Below, in pieces: positions 17,976 to 27,126 of a DNA stretch of 64,000 nt. The notes below the pieces were generated by a model. It was not told where the DNA came from. It worked only from the letters and a program-made list of their open reading frames with translations, and ran no database searches. Position 1 is the stretch's first letter. Each line of letters starts with the position of its first letter. The DNA is from Halarcobacter sp. Lineage in GTDB: Bacteria > Campylobacterota > Campylobacteria > Campylobacterales > Arcobacteraceae. Made by a program: the position numbers and the translations under genes. Location: positions 2,046,001-2,110,000 of the forward strand of contig NZ_OY780939.1 of assembly GCF_963675975.1 (NCBI RefSeq), in the 5' to 3' direction.

Positions 17976-18903
17976 ATTAATAACAGTTTTTTTATTGACA
18001 TTCTTATATCTTTATGCTGATTTAATTGATGAAGCAATACAAAATATTGAAAATAAAAAATATTCTCTTGCTTTAGAACAATTAAATCAATTAGCATTAG
18101 AAGATAATGCACTTGCTCAATATAACCTTGGTTTATTAAACTACAAAGGTTTAGGACTTGAGCAAAATAAAGAATTGGCTTTTTTTTGGTATGAAATGGC
18201 TGCAAAAAATGGTAATAAAGAAGCTCAAAACAATCTAGCACATATGTATTTTTTGGGTGAAATTGTTCAAAAAGACTTGACTCAAGCAAAATATTGGTAT
18301 GAACAATCTGCAAGTCAAGGTTATGCTTTAGCACAATTAAATCTTGGTTTAATTTATGAAAAAAATCCTACAAAAGAAAATCTTGAATTAGCTTTTGAAT
18401 ATTATGAAAAAGCTGCAAATCAAGGTGTTATAATTGCACAAAATAATTTAGCTTCAATGTATTATTACGGTAAAGGTGTAAAAAAAGACAAACAAAAAGC
18501 GCTTTATTGGTATCAAATCTCATCAAAAGCAGGAGATAAAGTTGCCCAATATAATTTAGCAATGATGTATATAGCAAGTGATGTGGTAAAAAAAGATTTT
18601 GAAAAGGCTGTTTATTGGTTAGAAAAATCATCTGCACAAGATTATAAAACAGCAATAATAAAACTTGCAGATATGTATAGAATTGGTAACAGAGTTTCAC
18701 AAGATTATGAAAAAGCGTTTAAACTATACGAAAAAACTGCAAAACGAAATAATTTAAAATCTATGTATTATTTAGGTTTGTTTTATTATAATGGGCACGG
18801 TGTATCAAAAGATTTAGAAAAATCTAGATATTGGTTGAAAATGGCTGAATCTCAAGGTCATCAAAGATCTAAAAATTTTCTAGAAACTCACAAATTCTAC
18901 TAA
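17968..18903 (+). CDS. Sel1-repeat (TPR-like) periplasmic protein
   Basis: A 311-residue protein with an N-terminal signal (MNRLITVFLLTFLYLYA) followed by about seven Sel1-like repeats of 32-36 residues, each of the form AxYNLGLxYxxGxGVxKDxEKAxYWYEKAA. Sel1 proteins are scaffolds for protein-protein contact; some act in envelope signalling or as chaperones. It overlaps the lipoprotein gene by 8 bp and ends the adhesin locus. No cysteine-rich HcpA-type pattern is present. Confidence 0.8.
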   Translation: MNRLITVFLLTFLYLYADLIDEAIQNIENKKYSLALEQLNQLALEDNALAQYNLGLLNYKGLGLEQNKELAFFWYEMAAKNGNKEAQNNLAHMYFLGEIVQKDLTQAKYWYEQSASQGYALAQLNLGLIYEKNPTKENLELAFEYYEKAANQGVIIAQNNLASMYYYGKGVKKDKQKALYWYQISSKAGDKVAQYNLAMMYIASDVVKKDFEKAVYWLEKSSAQDYKTAIIKLADMYRIGNRVSQDYEKAFKLYEKTAKRNNLKSMYYLGLFYYNGHGVSKDLEKSRYWLKMAESQGHQRSKNFLETHKFY

Positions 18904-19009
18904 CTTCATAATTTTATATATTAATATCATATTAGAATAGTAATATATTAGTTTTATATATTAAGCTTTAGAATAGATTAATATTATAACATTAAAAAAA
19001 GGTTTTAAA

Positions 19010-19792
19010 ATGAAAAAAATATTTATTATTTTTATGTTTTTTTTAATAAATAATTTATATGCAAGTGAAAGTAGACTTGATATTATCAAATCTAATAATG
19101 AATTAAAAGTATGTATTTGGCCACAATATTATGGTATTTCATATATTGATTCTAGAACACAAAAATTAACTGGAATTGATAGTGATTTGGCAGTTGAATT
19201 AGCAAAAGATTTAAATGTAAATTTAAAACTTTTAAAGAGTTCTTTTCCTACTTTAATTGAAGATGTAAATACAAATAGATGTGATATTGCAATGTTTGCC
19301 ATTGGTAATACAGAAAAAAGAAGAGAAAAACTTAGATTTACAACTCCTCATTTAGAAAGTGATATTTATGCTGTAACTACTAAAACAAATAAGAAAGTAA
19401 AGAGTTGGGATGATATTGATAAAAAAGGTGTAGTTGTAGCCGTTGCAAAAGGAACATACCACGAACCAATTATGAAAGAAAAATTAAAAAATGCAAAACT
19501 AATGGTTATAAAAGGTTTTAAACAAAGAGAAGATGAAGTTAGAGCAGGAATAGCAGATGTTTTTATGACAGATTATCCTTATGGTAAAAAAATGTTGGCA
19601 AAAACTGATTGGGCAAAATTAATTATTCCTAAAAAAACTTATCATCTAACTTCTTATGCTTGGGCTATGAATTATGGTGATGATAAGTTTTATAATGCAG
19701 TAGAAAAATTTATTAGTAAGATTAAAAAAGACGGTAGATTAAAAAAATTAGCTAAAAAAAATGGTTTATTACCAATTGCAAAATTAAAATAA
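19010..19792 (+). CDS. Family 3 extracellular solute-binding protein
   Basis: A 260-residue protein with a signal peptide (about 1-18, ending YAS) and the periplasmic binding protein fold of polar amino-acid ABC systems: LTGIDSDLAVELAKDL near the front, RCDIAMFAIGNTEKRREKLRFT in the first lobe, and a hinge near residues 110-130. No permease or ATPase gene lies nearby. The next gene, 21 bp on, is a sensor kinase, so this may be a soluble ligand receptor for signalling rather than uptake. The ligand cannot be named from sequence. Confidence 0.8.
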   Translation: MKKIFIIFMFFLINNLYASESRLDIIKSNNELKVCIWPQYYGISYIDSRTQKLTGIDSDLAVELAKDLNVNLKLLKSSFPTLIEDVNTNRCDIAMFAIGNTEKRREKLRFTTPHLESDIYAVTTKTNKKVKSWDDIDKKGVVVAVAKGTYHEPIMKEKLKNAKLMVIKGFKQREDEVRAGIADVFMTDYPYGKKMLAKTDWAKLIIPKKTYHLTSYAWAMNYGDDKFYNAVEKFISKIKKDGRLKKLAKKNGLLPIAKLK

Positions 19793-19813
19793 GAAACTAA
19801 GCAGTAGAATTTT

Positions 19814-22249
19814 ATGAAATTAAATATTAAACTTTTTATTGGAGCCTTTATATCTTTTTTAATTATTACAAGTAGTATAATGTATTCTTTATCAATTTTA
19901 AAAGAAGAAGCTGTAAATAACTATTTAACAATTTCAAAATTAAATGCAAAATCTTTTTCAAAAGGTTTAAATCAAGATATTAATAATATTGAACAAACAA
20001 TTACAAATATTAACTCATTATTTGATTTAAATAATATAGATATTAATAAAAGATTGGAAGATATTCAAATAAATTACCCACAAATTAGATCTTTAAATAT
20101 TTTAAAAAATGAAAAAATAGTTTATAGTTCAAATATATATAATATTGGAGTAATAATAAATAGACAAAATTTTTTCCCTAAAACTTTATTTGATGAAAAT
20201 ATTTTAAAAGTATCTACACCATGGACAGGTAGAGACTTTATTAGTGGTAATGATATATACAATTATGAAGATGATTTTGAATTTATTGATAAGTCTTTTA
20301 TACCTATATCAAAAAATATAAAGACAAAAAAAGGAAATTATACAATTATTATTAATTTGAATAGTGATTATTTCATAAATAGTTTTATTACAAGTATTGA
20401 TTCAAGTAGTGTAATTTTTGAATTGGTTCGTTTAGATGGAATTTTGTTGTTAAGTTCAGATAATACAAAATCTATAGGTAAGCGAATAAAAGAAATTGAT
20501 ATTTTAAACAAAACCATTGAAAAAAATATTTACACTGATATTAAGAATATTGATGGAATAAAATATATTTTAACTTCAACCTTAACTGAAGATTATCCTA
20601 TTGGTATTTTAGTGAAGCTTGATTATGATAAAAGTTTATTAAGTTGGAATAAAAAACAATATAGTTTTTTTATTATAATTATTACAATTTTAGTAATAAG
20701 TATTTTAATTACATTGATTCTTTTCTTTTTATATAATAAAAAAAGAGAAGATGAAATTAAAACACATAAATTACAAATTCAAGAACAAGAAAAATTTAAA
20801 TTTTTATTTCAAGATTCTCACTTTTTAGCTGCTGTTTTAGATTCAACAGGAAAAATCTTTGATATAAATAACTTAGCTTCAACTTTTTTAGGAAAAAAAG
20901 ATACACAATTAAGGGGAAGATACTTTTGGGATTTGGATTGTTGGATAGATGATTCAAGAAATAGTATAAAACTTTTTATAAAAAATATAGATGAAACTAA
21001 GATAGAAACAGAAGTTGTAGCTTTTGACCAAAATAAACATGAAAAAATTATTGAGGTTACAATATCATCTTTAGATACTGAAAATGGAAAGATAATAGTT
21101 GTTATAGGTTTTGATATAACAGAAAGAAAATCAAGAGAAAAAAGATTAAAACAGGCATATACAGTATTCAACAATACTAGAGATGGCATTATGATTACTG
21201 ATAAAGAGACTAGATTAATTGATGTAAATAAATCCTTTGAAAAAATTACAGGTTATAAAAAAGAAGAAGTAATAGGTAAAAAAACAAAAATATTAAGGTC
21301 TTCTTCTAACGACGAAGTTTTTTATAATAAAATGTGGAAAAAAATAAATAAATATGGCTATTGGGAAGGTGAAATTGTAAATAAAAATAAAAATGAAAAA
21401 GAGTTTACTGAATGGCTAACTATTAATGCAATATTTGATAAAGATAAAGAAGTTTTAAATTATATTGGAGTGTTTAGTGATATTACTGAGCAAAAGATAA
21501 AAGAAAAACTTTTAAAAGAAAAAGATAATGTTTTATATCAGCAATCAAAAATGGCAGCAATGGGTGAAATGATAGGTAATATTGCCCATCAGTGGAGACA
21601 ACCTTTATCAGTTATATCTACAGCTGCTACAGGAATGGTACTTAAAAAGAATATGGGAATATCTGATGAAAAAGATGATATAGAATCTTTACTTTTTATT
21701 AATGAATCATGCCAATATTTATCAAAAACAATAGATGATTTTAGAAATTTTCTAAAAGCAGATAAAGATATCAAAAAATTTAATATTCATTCAGCTATTG
21801 AAGACTCTTTGACTTTATCAAGCATTAAAGTTAAAAGTCAAGAGATTAATATAGTTTTAAATTTAGAAGAATTAGATGTTTATGGTGTAAAAAATGAATT
21901 TATACAAGTTTTAATTAATATTTTAAATAATGCAAAAGATGCCTTTGAATTATTAAATATAAAAAATAAATTATTGTTAATTGATGTATTTAAAGAAGAT
22001 GAATATGTGTACATAAAAATTCAAGATAATGCAGGAGGAGTTCCAGCGAATATAATTGATAGAGTTTTTGAACCATATTTTACAACAAAACACCAGTCAA
22101 AAGGTACAGGAATAGGACTTTATATGTGTGAAGAAATTATCAAAAATCATATGAAAGGGGAATTATCTGTAAAAAATATAGAATTTGAATATGACAATCA
22201 ACAGTATTTAGGCGCATGTTTTATTATAAAGGTGCCAAACAACAAATAA
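19814..22249 (+). CDS. Membrane PAS-PAS sensor histidine kinase
   Basis: An 811-residue kinase. Membrane helices at about 5-27 and 283-305 enclose a Cache-like periplasmic domain of about 250 residues. Two PAS domains follow (about 335-445 and 450-570), then the H-box MAAMGEMIGNIAHQWRQPL (phospho-acceptor His) and a HATPase domain with NAKDAFELL, DNAGGVP and GTGIGLYM boxes. No receiver domain or response regulator gene is adjacent, so it looks like an orphan kinase. The solute-binding protein gene just upstream may feed its periplasmic sensor. Confidence 0.88.
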   Translation: MKLNIKLFIGAFISFLIITSSIMYSLSILKEEAVNNYLTISKLNAKSFSKGLNQDINNIEQTITNINSLFDLNNIDINKRLEDIQINYPQIRSLNILKNEKIVYSSNIYNIGVIINRQNFFPKTLFDENILKVSTPWTGRDFISGNDIYNYEDDFEFIDKSFIPISKNIKTKKGNYTIIINLNSDYFINSFITSIDSSSVIFELVRLDGILLLSSDNTKSIGKRIKEIDILNKTIEKNIYTDIKNIDGIKYILTSTLTEDYPIGILVKLDYDKSLLSWNKKQYSFFIIIITILVISILITLILFFLYNKKREDEIKTHKLQIQEQEKFKFLFQDSHFLAAVLDSTGKIFDINNLASTFLGKKDTQLRGRYFWDLDCWIDDSRNSIKLFIKNIDETKIETEVVAFDQNKHEKIIEVTISSLDTENGKIIVVIGFDITERKSREKRLKQAYTVFNNTRDGIMITDKETRLIDVNKSFEKITGYKKEEVIGKKTKILRSSSNDEVFYNKMWKKINKYGYWEGEIVNKNKNEKEFTEWLTINAIFDKDKEVLNYIGVFSDITEQKIKEKLLKEKDNVLYQQSKMAAMGEMIGNIAHQWRQPLSVISTAATGMVLKKNMGISDEKDDIESLLFINESCQYLSKTIDDFRNFLKADKDIKKFNIHSAIEDSLTLSSIKVKSQEINIVLNLEELDVYGVKNEFIQVLINILNNAKDAFELLNIKNKLLLIDVFKEDEYVYIKIQDNAGGVPANIIDRVFEPYFTTKHQSKGTGIGLYMCEEIIKNHMKGELSVKNIEFEYDNQQYLGACFIIKVPNNK

Positions 22250-22275
22250 AAAGCAATATTTAAAGAGCTTTTTTA

Positions 22276-22281
22276 TATAAT
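22276..22281 (+). promoter_or_regulatory. Possible -10 box for tRNA-Glu
   Basis: TATAAT lies 18 bases before the mature tRNA 5' end, following a T-rich stretch, as expected of Campylobacterota sigma-70 promoters, which often lack a clear -35 box. Assigned by pattern only. Confidence 0.4.
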
Positions 22282-22298
22282 TTCAATCTCAAATTTAA

Positions 22299-22375
22299 GA
22301 CCCCGTCGTCTAGTGGCCAAGGACGTCAGGATTTCCTCCTGAAGACAGCAAGTTCAAATCTTCTCGGGGTCGCCA
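22299..22375 (+). tRNA. tRNA-Glu (anticodon TTC), divergent
   Basis: The cloverleaf folds with acceptor GACCCCG/CGGGGTC, D-arm GTC/GAC, anticodon stem TCAGG/CCTGA with loop ATTTCCT (anticodon TTC, glutamate), and an encoded GCCA end. Two oddities are visible: position 37 is C where a purine is nearly universal, and the T-stem GCAAG/CTTCT has a C-C mismatch and a G-U pair. It may be a second, specialised or decaying tRNA-Glu. It is the only recognisable gene in the stretch between the kinase (ends 22249) and the next CDS at 22555; 22376-22554 shows nothing else I can support. Confidence 0.85.
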
Positions 22376-22554
22376 AAATCATTATTATCATAAATATTAT
22401 TTTATCTTCATATTGCTCTTAACTATCTTTATTTGTTAATTATTAAACAATTAACAAAAGGTAAATAAATTATGAAAAAAATTTCATAATTCATTCATAA
22501 AAAGTTCATTTACTTGTAATAAAATCCTTTAAAATTTTATAAAGGAACTTTCAA

Positions 22555-24459
22555 GTGAATATTATTTTTAAACTTTTAAAATATTATTTCTTATTAATAG
22601 CTATATTTTTTATAGGACGACTACTATTGTTTATTAGCTATTTTAACCATTTTATTGATTCAGATTCAAATATCTATTTAAGCTTTTTATATGGCTTAAA
22701 AATGGATACTATTGTTGCTTCAATAATATTAATTATTCCAACATTTATGTTAACAGTTATGCCTAGATATTTTAGTAATATTATAGACAAATTATTAAAA
22801 ATTTATTTTTTGGTATTTTCTATTTTTGCAATTTTTATTGAAGTTGCTACTTTCCCTTTTATGGCACAATATGATTCTAGACCAAACTATTTGTTTATAG
22901 AATATCTTGAATATCCAAAAGAAGTTTCTTCAATGATTTTTGCAGACTTTAAGATTGAACTTCTAATTGCATTTACTATTATCTTAACTTTTTGTTTTTT
23001 ATATCTTAAAAAATATAAAGATAGTTTTGTTGAATTATTTGAAATAAATTATTTTAAGAGAATTTTATTATTTTTACCTTTGCTGATAGTTCTGTTTATA
23101 GGGATTCGTTCATCTTTTGGACATAGACCTGCAAATATTTCTGATGCCATGTATTCATCTAACAGAATATTAAATGAAGTAAGTAAAAACTCTATTTATA
23201 GTATTGGTTATGCCTTATATTCTTCTTTTAAACACAGTAATAAAGATATTCAAAAAAGATATGGAAATATGAGTATTGATGAGGCAATAACAAGAGTAGA
23301 AAAAAGACTTAAAATAGAACAAGGTGATGCAAAATATGTTTTAAAGAGAAAAGAGCCTACACATTTTTCAAAGGAAAAGAAAAAAAATATAGTTATATTT
23401 ATTCAAGAGAGTATGGGATATCAGTTTGTTAAAGCAGTTGGAGGAGAAGATGGTATAACTCCAAATTTCAATTCATTAGCAAATGAGGGTATTTTATTTA
23501 AGCAGTTATATTCAAATGGAACACGAAGTGTTAGGGGAATTGCAGGACTTACTTCAGGTATTTTTTCAATTCCAGGTAAAGGTGTGGTAAAAAGAAATAA
23601 AGCTCAAAATGGTTTTTCTACAATTGCCTCTTTACTTAAACCTTACGGATATCATTCATCTTTTATATATGGTGGAGAAAGTAGATTTGATAATATGAAA
23701 TCTTGGTTTTTAGGAAATGGTTTTGATGAGATTATTGATCAAGAAAAGTTTGCTAATCCACAGTTTGTAGGAACTTGGGGTGTAAGTGATGGCGATGTAG
23801 TCAAAAAAGCAAATGAAGAGTATAAAAAACTTTATAAAGATAATCAAAAATTTGTATCTGTAATATTTTCTACCTCAAATCATACACCATTTGATTTCCC
23901 AGATGGAAAAATAGAGTTAGTAAAAGGTGAAGCAAAAAAGAGTGTAAAAAATGCAGTTAAATATGCAGATTATGCAATTGGTGAATTTATTAAATCAGCC
24001 AAAAAAGAGGATTATTATAAAGATACTATATTTCTTATAGCTGCTGATCATAATGTAAGAGTTTATGGTGAAGATATAGTTCCTGTTGATATGTTCCAAA
24101 TCCCTGGATTAATTTTAGCAGATGGAATAAAACCTCAAACTTATGAGAAGTTAGCAACGCAACCAGATTTATTAGCTACTGTATTAGATTTAGCAGGAAT
24201 TGAAACTCAAAATTCAATTATGGGACACTCTATATTTAGTGATAAAAAACAAAACTTGAATCTTATGCAGTTCAATGATAGATATGCTTTAAGAGTTGAT
24301 GATAAAGTTGCAGTTTTAAGACCAAATACAAAACCTCTAAGCTTTCTTTATAAAAATAAGCATTTAGTAAAAACTTCAAATGATACTGAACTTGAAAAAG
24401 ATCTTTTAGCTTTTATTATTGTATTAAATCATGTTTATGAAAATAGATTATTTAAATAA
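22555..24459 (+). CDS. LTA-synthase/sulfatase-family membrane phosphotransferase
   Basis: A 634-residue protein with about five membrane helices in the first 210 residues and an extracytoplasmic alkaline-phosphatase-fold domain. Residues visible include the metal-binding IQESMG, the NGTRSVRGIAGLTSG segment with the likely nucleophile Thr, SNHTPFDFP and AADHNVRVYG. In Gram-negative bacteria this family transfers phosphoglycerol or related groups to glycans or lipids. GTG start at 22555 has AAAGGAAC at proper distance. It heads a cluster with EptA-like, PAP2 and DgkA genes, suggesting envelope lipid remodelling. The exact substrate is unknown. Confidence 0.82.
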   Translation: MNIIFKLLKYYFLLIAIFFIGRLLLFISYFNHFIDSDSNIYLSFLYGLKMDTIVASIILIIPTFMLTVMPRYFSNIIDKLLKIYFLVFSIFAIFIEVATFPFMAQYDSRPNYLFIEYLEYPKEVSSMIFADFKIELLIAFTIILTFCFLYLKKYKDSFVELFEINYFKRILLFLPLLIVLFIGIRSSFGHRPANISDAMYSSNRILNEVSKNSIYSIGYALYSSFKHSNKDIQKRYGNMSIDEAITRVEKRLKIEQGDAKYVLKRKEPTHFSKEKKKNIVIFIQESMGYQFVKAVGGEDGITPNFNSLANEGILFKQLYSNGTRSVRGIAGLTSGIFSIPGKGVVKRNKAQNGFSTIASLLKPYGYHSSFIYGGESRFDNMKSWFLGNGFDEIIDQEKFANPQFVGTWGVSDGDVVKKANEEYKKLYKDNQKFVSVIFSTSNHTPFDFPDGKIELVKGEAKKSVKNAVKYADYAIGEFIKSAKKEDYYKDTIFLIAADHNVRVYGEDIVPVDMFQIPGLILADGIKPQTYEKLATQPDLLATVLDLAGIETQNSIMGHSIFSDKKQNLNLMQFNDRYALRVDDKVAVLRPNTKPLSFLYKNKHLVKTSNDTELEKDLLAFIIVLNHVYENRLFK

Positions 24460-24468
24460 AGAAGCAAG

Positions 24469-26079
24469 ATGAGAGAGATAACACAATATAGATTAATCAC
24501 ATTTAGTGTTTTATTTTTTGCAGTATTTTATAATTTTTCTTTTATAAAAGAGTTTTTTAAAGTATATGATTTAGTTGGATTGAATATTATATATTTTATA
24601 TCTGTTTTTGTAGTATTTGTTTTTTTAAATATATTTTTATTTACACTTGTTAGTAGCAGATTCTCTACAAAAATATTTTTGATTTTAATTTTTATGGTTT
24701 CATCTTTTGTGGCATATTTTATGGATACATATAATGTAGTAATTGATAGTGAAATGATAAGAAATACACTTCAAACTAATCTTAATGAGTCTATGGATTT
24801 ATTTAGTTTAAAATTAGTTTTGTATGTGATTTTTTTAGGGATAGTTCCATCTTTTTTAGTTTATAAATCAAATATTAAATATGAAGATAGAAAAAAAGAG
24901 CTAATAAAAAAGCTTAAAGTATTACTTTTTTCTCTTTTTATAATTATTGTAATAATATTTAGTTTTAGTAAGTTTTATGCATCTTTTTTTAGGGAACATA
25001 AATCTTTAAGATTTTATATGAATCCTACATATTGGGTTTATAGTGTAGGTAATTATATAGCTGAAGCAGTATCTCCTGATATTACAAAATTTAAAATTAT
25101 TGGAGATGATGCCAATATTGTTCCACCTTTTGGTGAAGTAGATAAAAAAGAACTAATAATTTTAGTTGTGGGAGAAGCAGCAAGAGCAGATAGATTTTCT
25201 TTAAATGGTTATGAGAAACAAACTAATCCACTTTTAGAAAAAGAAGATATTGTAAATTTTTCTAATATGTATTCTTGTGGTACATCAACCGCTGTTTCAG
25301 TTCCTTGTATGTTCTCTTTTTATACAAAAGATGATTATACTTATAACAAAGGTATATCAACTGAAAATGTACTTGATGTCTTAAATGATACAAAAGGGGT
25401 TAAAATACTTTGGAGAGATAATAATTCAGATTCAAAAGGTGTAGCTTTAAGAGTTGATTATCAAGATTATAAAATACCAGAAAATAATACAATCTGCGAT
25501 GAAGAGTGTCGTGATGAAGGTATGTTAGTAGGATTAGATAAGTATATAAAAGAAAACAAAGGTAAGGATATATTTATAGTATTACATCAAATGGGAAATC
25601 ATGGTCCGGCTTATTATAAACGATATCCAAAAGAGTTTGAAAAATTTACACCAGTTTGTAAAACAAATGAGTTAGAAAAATGTACCCAAGAAGAGGTGAG
25701 TAATACTTATGACAATGCAATTTTATACACAGATTACTTTTTATCAAAAGTGATAAACTTCTTAAAACCTTATTCAAAAAATTATGAAACTGCTATGTTA
25801 TATATGAGTGATCATGGGGAAAGTTTAGGGGAAAATGGTTTATATCTACATGGTATGCCATATTTAATTGCTCCTGATAATCAAAAGCATATTGCTTCAT
25901 TTATATGGTTAGGAAAGGGCGATATTAGAGAAGATTTAGATGTGGAAAAACTTAAAAGTTATTCAAATAAAAGTTTTTCGCATGATAATCTTTTCCATAC
26001 TCTTTTAGGATTATTTGAAGTTGAAGCAAAAGTGTATAATAAAGATATGGATATATTAAATGACGCAAAAATCGATTAA
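24469..26079 (+). CDS. Phosphoethanolamine transferase, EptA/EptC type
   Basis: A 536-residue inner-membrane enzyme. Five membrane helices occupy about 1-190. The periplasmic catalytic domain has VVGEAARADRFSLNGY (metal ligand Glu), the nucleophile segment SCGTSTAVSVPCMFS (Thr), HQMGNHGPAYYKRYP and SDHGESLGENGLYLHGMPY. Such enzymes move phosphoethanolamine from phosphatidylethanolamine to lipid A and, in Campylobacter, to flagellar rod and glycan targets. It starts 9 bp after the LTA-synthase-like gene and overlaps the PAP2 gene. Cys pairs typical of periplasmic disulfides are present. Confidence 0.9.
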   Translation: MREITQYRLITFSVLFFAVFYNFSFIKEFFKVYDLVGLNIIYFISVFVVFVFLNIFLFTLVSSRFSTKIFLILIFMVSSFVAYFMDTYNVVIDSEMIRNTLQTNLNESMDLFSLKLVLYVIFLGIVPSFLVYKSNIKYEDRKKELIKKLKVLLFSLFIIIVIIFSFSKFYASFFREHKSLRFYMNPTYWVYSVGNYIAEAVSPDITKFKIIGDDANIVPPFGEVDKKELIILVVGEAARADRFSLNGYEKQTNPLLEKEDIVNFSNMYSCGTSTAVSVPCMFSFYTKDDYTYNKGISTENVLDVLNDTKGVKILWRDNNSDSKGVALRVDYQDYKIPENNTICDEECRDEGMLVGLDKYIKENKGKDIFIVLHQMGNHGPAYYKRYPKEFEKFTPVCKTNELEKCTQEEVSNTYDNAILYTDYFLSKVINFLKPYSKNYETAMLYMSDHGESLGENGLYLHGMPYLIAPDNQKHIASFIWLGKGDIREDLDVEKLKSYSNKSFSHDNLFHTLLGLFEVEAKVYNKDMDILNDAKID

Positions 26080-26755
26080 TATTCAAATTCTTATTAGTTT
26101 TTTGCTTTTGGTTTTTGTATTAGTATTTTTTCAGATAACAGATGCTGATATTTATGTTCAAAAGTTTTTTTTCAATTTTACTAATAATACTTGGATATGG
26201 GATAGAAATGAACCAATTAGTGAGTTTTTATTATATTCAGGATTGAAAAAAAGTCTAATTATTTTTGCTTTTTGTATACTAATTGTATTAATATTTTTTT
26301 GGAAAAAACAAATAATTAGAAAATATAGATTTGGATTAATTATAATCGTTTTATCATCTATTGTGGTTCCTTTTACTATCATTAGTCTAAAAAATGTTAC
26401 AAATACTCCATGTCCAAAAAACATTGAATACTTTGGGGGAAATTATCCTGATATAAAAGTATTTGATTCTTATCCAAAAGATTTTATTCAATATGGTAAA
26501 ATACGATGTTGGCCAGCAGGTCATGCAAGTGGTGGATTTGCTTTAATGTCATTGTTTTTTCTTTTTAAGAGAAGAAAAAATCAAGTTTTAGCATTAAGTT
26601 TTGCCATTGGTTTAGCGTGGTCAATGGGATTATACAAAATGATTATAGGTGACCATTTTTTGAGTCATACTATAATAACCATGTTAATTGCATGGTTAGA
26701 GATATTATTAATAGCAAAATTTATAAAAAGGAATTTTTTTGAGAAATCAGCCTAA
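26060..26755 (+). CDS. PAP2-family membrane phosphatase
   Basis: A 231-residue multi-helix protein. The three phosphatase motifs can be traced: LKNVTNTPCP for the first, WPAGHASGGF for the second (catalytic His), and YKMIIGDHFLSHT for the third. It overlaps eptA by 20 bp and dgkA by 17 bp. In this setting it may be a lipid A phosphatase of the LpxE/LpxF type, exposing the site that the phosphoethanolamine transferase modifies, or an undecaprenyl/phosphatidylglycerol phosphate phosphatase. Sequence alone does not decide. Confidence 0.8.
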   Translation: MTQKSINIQILISFLLLVFVLVFFQITDADIYVQKFFFNFTNNTWIWDRNEPISEFLLYSGLKKSLIIFAFCILIVLIFFWKKQIIRKYRFGLIIIVLSSIVVPFTIISLKNVTNTPCPKNIEYFGGNYPDIKVFDSYPKDFIQYGKIRCWPAGHASGGFALMSLFFLFKRRKNQVLALSFAIGLAWSMGLYKMIIGDHFLSHTIITMLIAWLEILLIAKFIKRNFFEKSA

Positions 26756-27104
26756 ATACAATTTTTTTAAAAATACAAGTTATGCACTAAATGGGATTGT
26801 TGATTTACTAAAAACAGAAACATCATTTAAAATAGAATTGATAATTGTAGTTTTATTGTTGCCAGTTTTGATCTTTATTGATACAACTTTAGTAAATAAA
26901 CTTCTTATGTTTATTAGTTTATTTGGAATGTTAATTGCAGAAACAATAAACAGTGCAATAGAAAGAACTGTTGATTTAGTAACATTAGAGCATCATATTA
27001 TGGCAAAACGAGCTAAAGATGTAGGAAGTGCAATTGTTTTTTTTAGTATTATTGTTTTTGTAGTTACTTGGCTTAGTATATTTTATGTAATCTTTTTTCA
27101 GTGA
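26739..27104 (+). CDS. dgkA: Diacylglycerol kinase
   Basis: A 121-residue, three-helix membrane kinase of normal family length, with the catalytic segment AETINSAIERTVDLV and the downstream AKRAKDVGSAIV. It recycles diacylglycerol left after phosphoethanolamine or phosphoglycerol transfer from phospholipids, which fits the two transferases upstream. TTG start at 26739 is supported by AAAAGG seven bases ahead. The overlap with the PAP2 gene indicates translational coupling. Confidence 0.92.
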   Translation: MRNQPKYNFFKNTSYALNGIVDLLKTETSFKIELIIVVLLLPVLIFIDTTLVNKLLMFISLFGMLIAETINSAIERTVDLVTLEHHIMAKRAKDVGSAIVFFSIIVFVVTWLSIFYVIFFQ

Positions 27105-27126
27105 AAATTGTCTATTGACAATTTTC
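27103..27126. terminator. Inverted repeat between convergent dgkA and fur
   Basis: Ten-base arms GAAAATTGTC and GACAATTTTC with loop TATT. It overlaps both gene ends in a tail-to-tail arrangement, so it can serve both strands. No strong T-run follows on either side, so efficiency is uncertain. Confidence 0.55.

Noticed and set aside
27103-27126. Fur operator
   Set aside because: The palindrome is at the 3' end of fur, between convergent stops, and does not match the Fur box pattern; a terminator role fits better.
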